From: Candidatus Dadabacteria bacterium | GTDB taxonomy: Bacteria; Desulfobacterota_D; UBA1144; Nemesobacterales; UBA2774 | Assembly: GCA_020027805.1 (NCBI GenBank) | Contig: JAHKKQ010000011.1 | Location: 1 to 25,179, forward strand | DNA length: 25,179 nucleotides | Reading direction: 5' to 3' | Part shown: positions 1-5,873 of the stretch, one piece after another | How positions within the stretch are numbered: the first letter of the stretch is position 1 | Layout of the letters: each line of letters begins with the position of its first letter | Translations under genes and position numbers: made by a program | The notes under the pieces: model-generated | What the model saw: only the letters and a program-made list of their open reading frames with translations | The model's database searches: none | What the model was told of the DNA's origin: nothing

Positions 1-77
1 TCCGGTACTCACTTTCGAACGTACTTCAGGGGTAAAAATGAATCTTGGAATACGGTAAATCTTGTACCCCCCTTATG

Positions 78-116
78 ACGGATGCCCGTTCCGGCCTGGG
101 AATAGAGGGCATCCGT
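78..116. terminator. Hairpin downstream of gnd (possible terminator)
   Basis: Perfect 10-bp inverted repeat ACGGATGCCC (78-87) and GGGCATCCGT (107-116), with an inner TTCC/GGAA pair that could extend the fold. It lies about 25 bases past the gnd stop codon. No T-run follows on the minus strand, so it is not a classical intrinsic terminator. It may protect the 3' end or assist Rho-type termination. Confidence 0.4.
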
Positions 117-141
117 ATTCAAGGCGTTCGTGATTAGCGCA

Positions 142-1158
142 TCATTTGGCTGATTTTTCCAGGTGCCCGCCGAACTCGTAACGCATAGCCGAGAGCAGCC
201 TGTTCTGGAATTCCGCATCGCCCCGGGAGCTGAACCGTGCATACAGCGCTGTGGACAGGACAGGTACGGGTACGGCCTCGTCGATCGCGGCCTTGATAGT
301 CCAGCGCCCCTCGCCCGAGTCCGAAACGCGCCCGGCGAAATTGGAGAGAGCCGGGTCCTCGAACAACGCGGTCGCGGTCAGGTCCAGGAGCCAGGACGCT
401 ATGACGCTTCCGCGCCTCCACACCTCCGTGATGTCGGGGAGATTCAGGTCGTACTGGTAGTGCTCGGGGTCGCGAAGAGGCGTGGTTTCGGCGTCGATCT
501 CGCTCTTCTGCTTGCCGATATTCGCGGCCTTGAGCACGCTAAGCCCTTCGGCGTAAGCGGCCATTATTCCGTACTCGATTCCGTTGTGGACCATCTTTAC
601 GAAGTGTCCTGCGCCGTTAGGACCGCAGTGAAGGTATCCCTGCTCCGACGTGCCGCCGGCTTTGTTCCTTCCCGGGGTGCGGGGAATGTCGCCAATCCCA
701 GGCGCGAGTGTGGCGAATACGGGGTCCAAATGTTTTACTATATCATCTTCCCCACCGATCATCATACAGTATCCGCGCTCGAGTCCCCAGACGCCGCCGC
801 TCGTTCCCACGTCCACGTAATGTATCCCTTTCGGAGCGAGCTCCTTTGCCCGCCTTATATCATCTACATAATAGGAGTTACCGCCGTCGATCAGGATGTC
901 CCCCGGCTCCAATAATGGAATGATCCCGGAGATCATCTCGTCGACGACCGCCGCCGGGACCATCATCCAGATCACGCGGGGTTTCTCAAGCTTCTTCGTG
1001 AATTCCTGTAATGAGGAGGATCCGACTGCCTTTTCCTGAACGAGTCCCTGTACTGCTTTCTGTGACCTGTCGAAAACCACGCACTCATGGCCTCCCTTCA
1101 GGAGCCGTCTCACCATATTTGAACCCATTCGCCCTAGTCCAATCATCCCAAGCTGCAT
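142..1158 (-). CDS. gnd: 6-phosphogluconate dehydrogenase, decarboxylating (short form)
   Basis: Oxidises and decarboxylates 6-phosphogluconate to ribulose 5-phosphate in the cytoplasmic pentose-phosphate pathway. The 338-residue protein starts with a Rossmann motif GLGRMG (7-12), has the substrate loop DGGNS (91-95), the signature GTSGGVWG (118-125) and the lysine region KMVHNGIEYG (from K188). The length matches the short GntZ/YqeC-type enzymes rather than the roughly 470-residue NADP form. NAD preference is usual for short forms but cannot be read off here. The chosen ATG at 1158 has GGAGG eight bases upstream; an in-frame upstream extension to 1197 lacks such a site and would precede the Rossmann strand with an unlikely leader. 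A sigma-70-like promoter lies at 1201-1229. The gene stands alone, but its product fits the glucose dehydrogenase and lactonase genes further along. Confidence 0.93.
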   Translation of the reverse strand: MQLGMIGLGRMGSNMVRRLLKGGHECVVFDRSQKAVQGLVQEKAVGSSSLQEFTKKLEKPRVIWMMVPAAVVDEMISGIIPLLEPGDILIDGGNSYYVDDIRRAKELAPKGIHYVDVGTSGGVWGLERGYCMMIGGEDDIVKHLDPVFATLAPGIGDIPRTPGRNKAGGTSEQGYLHCGPNGAGHFVKMVHNGIEYGIMAAYAEGLSVLKAANIGKQKSEIDAETTPLRDPEHYQYDLNLPDITEVWRRGSVIASWLLDLTATALFEDPALSNFAGRVSDSGEGRWTIKAAIDEAVPVPVLSTALYARFSSRGDAEFQNRLLSAMRYEFGGHLEKSAK

Positions 1159-1200
1159 AATGCCTCCGTATTGATATGAAATTTGGCTGTTCCGCAATAG

Positions 1201-1229
1201 AGTTTAGTGCACGTCTTGGTTGATGACAA
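1201..1229 (-). promoter_or_regulatory. Putative sigma-70-type promoter of gnd
   Basis: On the minus strand TTGTCA (1224-1229) is separated by 17 bases from TAAACT (1201-1206), about 42 bases before the gnd start. Spacing is ideal and the boxes match TTGACA/TATAAT at 5/6 and 4/6 positions. The rest of the 325-base gap between gnd and the next gene holds only the hairpin at 1441-1465 and no coding potential that I can support. Confidence 0.45.
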
Positions 1230-1440
1230 GCCTGTATGGTTCGGGTTCATCTAACGTTCATTTAGTGTCGCGCTGGTCGCAGGTTGGATGTCGATTGAGG
1301 AGAGAACGTTGACGATATGGGTCGCGGCGGCTGAGCCTTCAGACCTATGCCGGATATTCACGGTTGCAAATCTATGCTCAAGTGAAAAATAAGGGTCGTT
1401 TTAATAAGTAAGGAGCTAGTCGTGCTGAAATCGGGGTTAA

Positions 1441-1465
1441 GGAGGGAGACTCGTCATCTCCCTCC
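1441..1465 (-). terminator. Strong hairpin after the small secreted-protein gene
   Basis: Perfect 9-bp stem GGAGGGAGA / TCTCCCTCC with a 7-base loop, 18 bases past the stop of the gene at 1484. On the minus strand it is followed only by TTAACCCC, so the T-tract is poor. A terminator is the simplest reading because the gene is monocistronic here. Confidence 0.55.
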
Positions 1466-1483
1466 TATATTTAGTTACCTGTT

Positions 1484-1837
1484 CTAGTCTACAACGAGAA
1501 CCCAACCGTAATTATTGCCTTCGATCTTTCCGGCCATAGTCACATCAGTTTTGTTGGGCATTGCTTCGATCTTCATCAACCCTTCCTGAAGGCCCTGGAG
1601 TGAATAAACAGTTCCTTCCTTAGTCATGAGGACGTGCTGGTGCGGTGGCAGCTCGTTACAAGGCCCGGTGGCAATAACGGGTGTAACCGTGCCTTTCTTG
1701 TAATCCGGTATCAAGCAGATTATAGTTCCCGTAACCGTCTTCTGGCCCTCATCCGCTGCAAAAGAACGTACCGTGAAAAGACCTGCGAAAGCTACTGCGA
1801 TTATTAACGACGTTACAACTAGCCTAAATCCTTTCAT
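1484..1837 (-). CDS. Small secreted protein of unknown function
   Basis: A 117-residue protein with a clear Sec signal peptide (Lys/Arg-positive start, hydrophobic stretch VVTSLIIAVAFAGLF, cleavage likely after SFA). The mature part is about 90 residues with two cysteines, one in TGTIICLIPDY and one in ATGPCNELPPHQHVL, and a His-Gln-His just after the second. Two cysteines could form an exported disulfide, and the HQH could bind metal; neither is shown. I do not recognise a named family. The start at 1837 was chosen because GGAGG lies 8 bases upstream; the ATG at 1852 overlaps that ribosome site. Upstream sits an ECF-like promoter (1888-1916), so it may belong to the regulon of the sigma factor at 2320. 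Confidence 0.8.
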   Translation of the reverse strand: MKGFRLVVTSLIIAVAFAGLFTVRSFAADEGQKTVTGTIICLIPDYKKGTVTPVIATGPCNELPPHQHVLMTKEGTVYSLQGLQEGLMKIEAMPNKTDVTMAGKIEGNNYGWVLVVD

Positions 1838-1887
1838 TTTTAATACCTCCATAAGATGATTTTATTTTACTTCTGGTAATTATACTA

Positions 1888-1916
1888 TTATACGCTAAAA
1901 ATATGAAAAAAGATCA
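1888..1916 (-). promoter_or_regulatory. ECF-sigma-like promoter, site 1 (small secreted protein)
   Basis: Minus strand reads TGATCT (1911-1916), 16 bases, CGTATAA (1888-1894), about 50 bases before the start at 1837. It fits the pattern shared by five sites in this window. The region is AT-rich and also contains two TATAAT hexamers (1887-1892 and 1879-1884), so a sigma-70 promoter is an alternative. Confidence 0.5.
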
Positions 1917-1961
1917 ATATTTATAAGGTTGAAATATTATATTAAAAGTTCCGGAAAACCG

Positions 1962-2177
1962 TTAATTTTCATGGAGAAAGCTTTTCGTAAGCTCCATGGT
2001 TTTTTTATAGGTGTTTAGGAAAGCTACGCAATCCGGGCATGCTTCCAGGTGTTTTTCGAACTCGAGAGTCGTCTCCGGGTCGAGCTCCCCGCTCAGGAAG
2101 TCCAGTATCAGATTCGTTGCGCCCCTGCAAGTATCCACGGTATCTATCTTGTACTCTGAATTTGATCGTCCGGTCAT
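1962..2177 (-). CDS. Zinc-finger anti-sigma factor (ZAS type), soluble
   Basis: A 71-residue protein with the zinc-finger anti-sigma signature H43-x3-C47-x2-C50 and an upstream cysteine C17, as in ZAS-domain anti-sigma factors of the RsrA/ChrR kind. No transmembrane segment is present, so it should act in the cytoplasm by binding the ECF sigma factor encoded 142 bases upstream. In RsrA-like proteins the zinc thiolates are redox sensors; that is family knowledge, and the residues needed are visible here, but a redox role is inference. AAGGA precedes the ATG at 2177. An ECF-like promoter of its own (2198-2226) lies in the spacer after the sigma gene, which would give negative feedback. It is shorter than most anti-sigma factors, being essentially the ZAS domain alone. 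Confidence 0.82.
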   Translation of the reverse strand: MTGRSNSEYKIDTVDTCRGATNLILDFLSGELDPETTLEFEKHLEACPDCVAFLNTYKKTMELTKSFLHEN

Positions 2178-2197
2178 ATCATTCCTTTTTTATACGG

Positions 2198-2226
2198 TTA
2201 GACGTATAGAAAAAAGAATAGGATCC
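2198..2226 (-). promoter_or_regulatory. ECF-sigma-like promoter, site 2 (anti-sigma gene)
   Basis: Minus strand reads GGATCC (2221-2226), 16 bases, CGTCTAA (2198-2204), 20 bases before the anti-sigma start. It has the same -10 as sites 3 and 5. Its place between the sigma and anti-sigma genes suggests that sigma activity raises its own inhibitor. Confidence 0.62.
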
Positions 2227-2319
2227 AAAATTAATCTATATATAGCCAAATGCGAGAAATAGTCCGTTTCCAGGCTCATGCAAATGCACTGACTTCCTGC
2301 ATCACCAGGCATTTATTAA

Positions 2320-2988
2320 CTATACAGCGGAATATCCAAGCTGTACTGCGAGTTTTGACCGAAGATATAGTCTTGCCCTGTGGAGCCTGCCTTTTACCGC
2401 CAGCACGCTCAGCCCCAAGACCTTTCCGATCTCCGGATTCGTCAACTCTTCGATTTCACTCAGCACCACTACGGTCCTGTCTATTGGCGATAGCTCCTGC
2501 ATCGCCTTTTCGATAATCGTCTGTATCTCCTTTTCTGCCACCTTCTTTTCCACTTCCTGTGACCAGTCGATGACGGGCCTCTCCGCATGGTGCCCGTCGT
2601 CATCGAACCTAGGCATGTAGTCGTCGAGCGAGACGGTTCTCTCTCTTTTATTTTTTCTTAACTTGGAGATGGCTTCGTTCGTGATAAGACGGTATAGCCA
2701 GGTCGAGAACTTGGAATCGGTGCGGAAACTGTGCGCCTTTCTATATATCGTCAGCGATACTTCCTGCATTACGTCTTCTGCGTCGTTATGGTTGTTAGTG
2801 ACTTTGAGGGCCGTACGGTAGATCCTCTCCCTGTAACGGTTGAGTATCAGGGCGAGAGCTTCCTCGCTCCCGCATTCCGCGATAAGGTGAACGAGGCTCT
2901 CGTCGGTGCTCTTCGAGAGGTCCTGCCGGGGCTGATCGACATTTACATTAATACCGTGTTCGTTGCTCTTGATACTTACCGTATTCAT
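2320..2988 (-). CDS. RNA polymerase sigma factor, ECF (sigma-70 family group 4)
   Basis: A 222-residue sigma factor that directs RNA polymerase to a specific regulon. Region 2 spans about residues 46-112 (DAEDVMQEV, then FSTWLYRLITNEAISKLRK, the helix that contacts the -10 box) and region 4 about 160-212 (LSPIDRTVVVLSEIEELTNPEIGKVLGLS, then a VKGRLHRARLYLR recognition helix). Regions 1.1, 1.2 and 3 are missing, as in ECF factors. The N-terminal 25 residues are polar and unassigned. The start at 2988 has AAGGGGGAAG upstream. It follows the STAS gene by 26 bases and precedes the ZAS gene, so all three probably share the sigma-54 promoter at 3409-3423. Five ECF-like promoters in this window are its likely targets. 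The ECF subgroup cannot be assigned by eye. Confidence 0.95.
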   Translation of the reverse strand: MNTVSIKSNEHGINVNVDQPRQDLSKSTDESLVHLIAECGSEEALALILNRYRERIYRTALKVTNNHNDAEDVMQEVSLTIYRKAHSFRTDSKFSTWLYRLITNEAISKLRKNKRERTVSLDDYMPRFDDDGHHAERPVIDWSQEVEKKVAEKEIQTIIEKAMQELSPIDRTVVVLSEIEELTNPEIGKVLGLSVLAVKGRLHRARLYLRSKLAVQLGYSAV

Positions 2989-3014
2989 GGTGTTACTTCC
3001 CCCTTGAGTATTTT

Positions 3015-3296
3015 TTATGCCTGCTCGTCATTCATCAGATCGTTCAATAAAGTCCTGATGAAAGGAGAGCATCTCACTATTTTCAGTCGTCCGTCCTTCA
3101 GCCTGGAAAGCGCCGCCAACCCCTCTTCGTCAATAAAAGTCACACCCGAGAAATCGAGCGTGATTGTTTTTTTATCTCCCGCACAGGTGCATTTGCAGGA
3201 TTGTTCCAGCTCATCCGTGTACACGCCTTCAATTTTTCCGTCCAGCTTCAAGGTCAGATTCTCGTTGTCCTGGGCTATTTTCGATATCTTCAGCAT
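3015..3296 (-). CDS. STAS-domain protein (anti-sigma factor antagonist-like)
   Basis: A 93-residue single STAS domain like SpoIIAA/RsbV. The core strand and phospho-site loop read LDFSGVTFIDEEGLAAL, aligning with the family motif D-S-[ST]-G. Here both hydroxyl positions are glutamate (D56-E57-E58-G59), so it cannot be switched by Ser/Thr phosphorylation in the usual way and may mimic the phosphorylated state. It also holds a C-x-C-x-C cluster (C34, C36, C38), which is odd for this family. It is first gene of the operon with the ECF sigma and ZAS factors, so it probably modulates that sigma/anti-sigma pair. The ATG at 3296 was chosen because AGGAAG lies 9 bases upstream; a GTG at 3314 has no ribosome site. 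Confidence 0.85.
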   Translation of the reverse strand: MLKISKIAQDNENLTLKLDGKIEGVYTDELEQSCKCTCAGDKKTITLDFSGVTFIDEEGLAALSRLKDGRLKIVRCSPFIRTLLNDLMNDEQA

Positions 3297-3408
3297 TAAT
3301 TGTGTCTTCCTCACTTTTCTGGATTAGTTCCCGTAAATGGGAAATTTTCATTACCGCGATTGAACTCTAGGGATTCTTTAATTATCGTTGTCATGTGATG
3401 TCTATAGT

Positions 3409-3423
3409 GCAATAGCTGTGCCA
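3409..3423 (-). promoter_or_regulatory. Sigma-54 (-24/-12) promoter of the STAS-ECF-ZAS operon
   Basis: Minus strand TGGCACAGCTATTGC followed by A: an exact match to the consensus TGGCAC-N5-TTGCA. Transcription would start near 3397, giving a leader of about 100 bases to the STAS start. The divergent neighbour encodes a sigma-54 activator, which strongly supports the assignment. A second GTGCCA (minus TGGCAC) lies exactly 60 bases upstream at 3478-3483 but has no -12 GC. Confidence 0.75.
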
Positions 3424-3522
3424 ATCACGGATTATTGCTGTTAAGGGTTCATATCTGCCCTAAACCATTAAATAATTGTGCCAACTGGGATTAAACAGCA
3501 GGAAAATTAAGAATAAGCATTT

Positions 3523-3555
3523 CCATGAAATATGGCGGCTGTTACGAAATATCGT
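3523..3555. promoter_or_regulatory. Candidate enhancer sites for the sigma-54 activator
   Basis: Two adjacent small inverted repeats: CCAT-N5-ATGG (3523-3535) and ACGA-N4-TCGT (3544-3555). Each contains GAAATAT (3527-3533 and 3546-3552), so they also form a direct repeat with a 19-base period. They lie about 125-160 bases upstream of the predicted sigma-54 start point, the usual distance for enhancer-binding proteins, and just upstream of the activator gene. This is inference from position and symmetry only. Confidence 0.35.
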
Positions 3556-3575
3556 GGTTTTCAATAATAATAAGT

Positions 3576-3583
3576 GGTATGAT
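3576..3583 (+). promoter_or_regulatory. Possible extended -10 promoter of the activator gene
   Basis: GGTATGAT preceded by T (3575) gives TGG-TATGAT, an extended -10 match about 100 bases before the ATG at 3686. No good -35 box is visible. The repeats at 3523-3555 overlap the region where RNA polymerase would bind, so autoregulation is possible. Confidence 0.3.
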
Positions 3584-3685
3584 ATCTTCAATAAGTGATT
3601 GTCTCTAAGCGGCGGATGCTTTTTACTTGATCCGGGATTTTATCGTACTAGGGCGGAAAAAATAAAGAGGGGGTCTTTAAGTATC

Positions 3686-5857
3686 ATGAGCGATAACACC
3701 CGTCTGGAAGAGGCACATCGAAGAGCAGAGATTTTATTCTCGGAAAACCCTACGGATCTGCGTTCGAACCGCGATGATAACGATAAAGACCTCGAGATCC
3801 TGAACCATCTCGCCCAGGGCACAGCTTCGGTCGTGGGCTCCAATTTTTTTAACTCGCTCGTTCATCACCTGGCATCGGCTATGAAGGTCCGTTATGCGTT
3901 CATAGCCCAGTGTACGGACGACACGTTTACGAGGGTCAGGACTCTTTCTTTCTGGGTGGATAACCATTACGGCGAGAACATAGAATTCGAGCTCAAGGGC
4001 ACGCCGTGCGAAAACGTAATAGCCGGAAACGTATGCGTCTACCCCGACAGGCTGCAGTCGCTGTTCCCCGAGGATGTGGGCCTGGTCGATATGAGCGCTC
4101 AGAGCTATCTCGGAATACCGATACGGGACACGTGGGAGAATGTGCTGGGTCATATTGCCGTAATAGACGATAAGCCGATGGGTCATGAACCCCTGGGTAT
4201 AAATGTGCTGCAGATATTCGCCGCCCGCGCTGGCGCCGAAATAGAGCGCAAACGCGCCGAGGATTCGCTCAGGGAAAACTATATGGTGTTAGCGAAGAAG
4301 AACCGTTACGAAACTATTATAGGCAACGTCACACGGCTCGTTCATCAATCATTGAAACCTGAAGAGGTTTTCGAGAACGCAGTCGATGCGCTTAGCAAAA
4401 ATATAGAAAAGGTAAACTGCGCGGGAATATATTTGATAGAGGGGGATGATGCCGTACTGAAGGCGCAAAGGGGCTATCCCGGAAAGTACCTGGAGTTCAC
4501 GAGCCGGATCCCGCGTCCGAAGGGGTTTACCTGGGATACTATAACGAAAGGGGAGCCGAATTATTGTCCTGACCTGGATACAGTCGATGCGGCGAGCGTC
4601 GCCAGGAGGGCAGGGGTCAAAAGCTTCCTTTGCGTTCCTATCAGGAGCAGGGGGGAGGTCATTGGAACCCTGGATATCACATCATTCCATAAGGACGCGT
4701 TTGACGAGGATGAGCTTAAGTTGCTCGAAATCGTATCGAGGCAAATAGAGACGGCGGTGAACAACGCGAGGCAGACGGCCGAGCTGCAGGAGTCGCAGTC
4801 GTCGCTCCGGAAGGTGCTCGCAGAGGTCGAAGAACTCAAAAACCGGCTTCAGATCGAGAACGTCTATCTGCGTGAAGAAATAAGCACAGAGAATAATTTC
4901 GAAGAGATTATAGGGAGGAGCCATGAGATTAAAGCAGTCCTCAGGAGCGTCGAACAGGTCGCTCGCACCGGAACGACCGTATTGATTCACGGGGAAACCG
5001 GGACCGGAAAAGAGCTCGTCGCGCGCGCGATTCATAACCTCAGCGACAGAAAGACCAGGACACTCGTGAAGGTCAATTGCGGGGCCATATCGGCAGGACT
5101 CGTAGAAAGCGAACTCTTCGGTCACGAGAAGGGGGCGTTTACCGGCGCGCTGCAAAAGAGGGTCGGCAGGTTCGAGCTTGCTGACGGCGGGACAATATTC
5201 CTCGATGAAGTGGGGGAGCTTCCGCCGGATGTCCAGGTGAAGCTGCTCAGGGTGCTTCAGGAAGGGGAATTCGAGCGGGTAGGGAGCAGCGAAACCATAA
5301 GAGTTGACGTAAGGGTCATCGCGGCCACAAACAGGGACCTCGAAGAAGCGGTAAGGGATAAATCATTCCGGTCCGACTTGTACTACAGGCTGAATATATT
5401 TCCGATATACGTGCCGCCGCTTCGCGAGCGCAAATCCGATATTCCTCTCCTCGCCAATTTCTTCCTGACCAAATTTTCGAAGAAACTGGGTAAGAATTTT
5501 ACCGGATTCTCTAAAGGCGCTTTAGACAGGCTTCTCGATTACGACTGGCCGGGAAATATCAGGGAGCTTCAAAATATTGTGGAAAGGGCTGTCGTGATTT
5601 CAAATTCCCCCGTGATCGATATAGACAACACGGTGCTGAGCAATACGAAGGGTTCATCCGCCGGCGCGGTCGAAGATAATAAGTCCCTGGAAGATGTAGA
5701 ACGTAATCATATAATTAACGTGCTCGAGGAGTCAGGCTGGGTTATTGACGGCAAGAGGGGCGCTGCCACGGTGCTCAATATTAATCCCAATACGCTCAGG
5801 TCCCGAATGAAAAAACTCGGTATAACGAAGCCCGAGCGGATGAGCCGCGGCCTGTGA
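3686..5857 (+). CDS. Sigma-54-dependent transcriptional activator, GAF-GAF-AAA+-Fis
   Basis: A 723-residue FhlA/NifA-like enhancer-binding protein. It has two GAF sensor domains (about 36-196 and 208-366), a short coiled-coil linker, and an AAA+ sigma-54 interaction domain from about 408 with Walker A GETGTGKE (about 435-442), the sigma-54 contact loop GAFTGA (483-488) and Walker B GGTIFLDEVGEL (about 501-512). A C-terminal Fis-type helix-turn-helix covers about 675-715. There is no receiver domain, so it should respond to a small ligand, or to redox or light, through the GAFs rather than to a histidine kinase; the ligand is unknown. The ATG at 3686 follows GAGGGGG; a TTG at 3599 would add 29 residues without support. 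It is the only plus-strand gene, divergent from the STAS-ECF-ZAS operon and its sigma-54 promoter, which it probably activates. Confidence 0.95.
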   Translation: MSDNTRLEEAHRRAEILFSENPTDLRSNRDDNDKDLEILNHLAQGTASVVGSNFFNSLVHHLASAMKVRYAFIAQCTDDTFTRVRTLSFWVDNHYGENIEFELKGTPCENVIAGNVCVYPDRLQSLFPEDVGLVDMSAQSYLGIPIRDTWENVLGHIAVIDDKPMGHEPLGINVLQIFAARAGAEIERKRAEDSLRENYMVLAKKNRYETIIGNVTRLVHQSLKPEEVFENAVDALSKNIEKVNCAGIYLIEGDDAVLKAQRGYPGKYLEFTSRIPRPKGFTWDTITKGEPNYCPDLDTVDAASVARRAGVKSFLCVPIRSRGEVIGTLDITSFHKDAFDEDELKLLEIVSRQIETAVNNARQTAELQESQSSLRKVLAEVEELKNRLQIENVYLREEISTENNFEEIIGRSHEIKAVLRSVEQVARTGTTVLIHGETGTGKELVARAIHNLSDRKTRTLVKVNCGAISAGLVESELFGHEKGAFTGALQKRVGRFELADGGTIFLDEVGELPPDVQVKLLRVLQEGEFERVGSSETIRVDVRVIAATNRDLEEAVRDKSFRSDLYYRLNIFPIYVPPLRERKSDIPLLANFFLTKFSKKLGKNFTGFSKGALDRLLDYDWPGNIRELQNIVERAVVISNSPVIDIDNTVLSNTKGSSAGAVEDNKSLEDVERNHIINVLEESGWVIDGKRGAATVLNINPNTLRSRMKKLGITKPERMSRGL

Positions 5858-5873
5858 TAGTTCTCGAACACCC

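Noticed and set aside
1..141. Possible gene tail at the left edge
   Set aside because: The open frames there are short, lack motifs and overlap the hairpin after gnd. I see no supportable coding sequence.
163..915. Plus-strand open frame of 250 codons opposite gnd
   Set aside because: Composition is that of an antisense shadow and gnd has clear motifs throughout.
1263..1292. ATCC-like element and ACACTAA box in the gnd leader as an ECF promoter
   Set aside because: The spacer is 17 bases to the -35 core and the -10 lacks CGT; the sigma-70-like pair at 1201-1229 fits better.
3469..3483. Second TGGCAC on the minus strand upstream of the sigma-54 promoter
   Set aside because: The -12 position reads TTTA instead of TTGC, so it is not a functional -24/-12 pair by consensus. 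It may be coincidental or a non-productive binding site.
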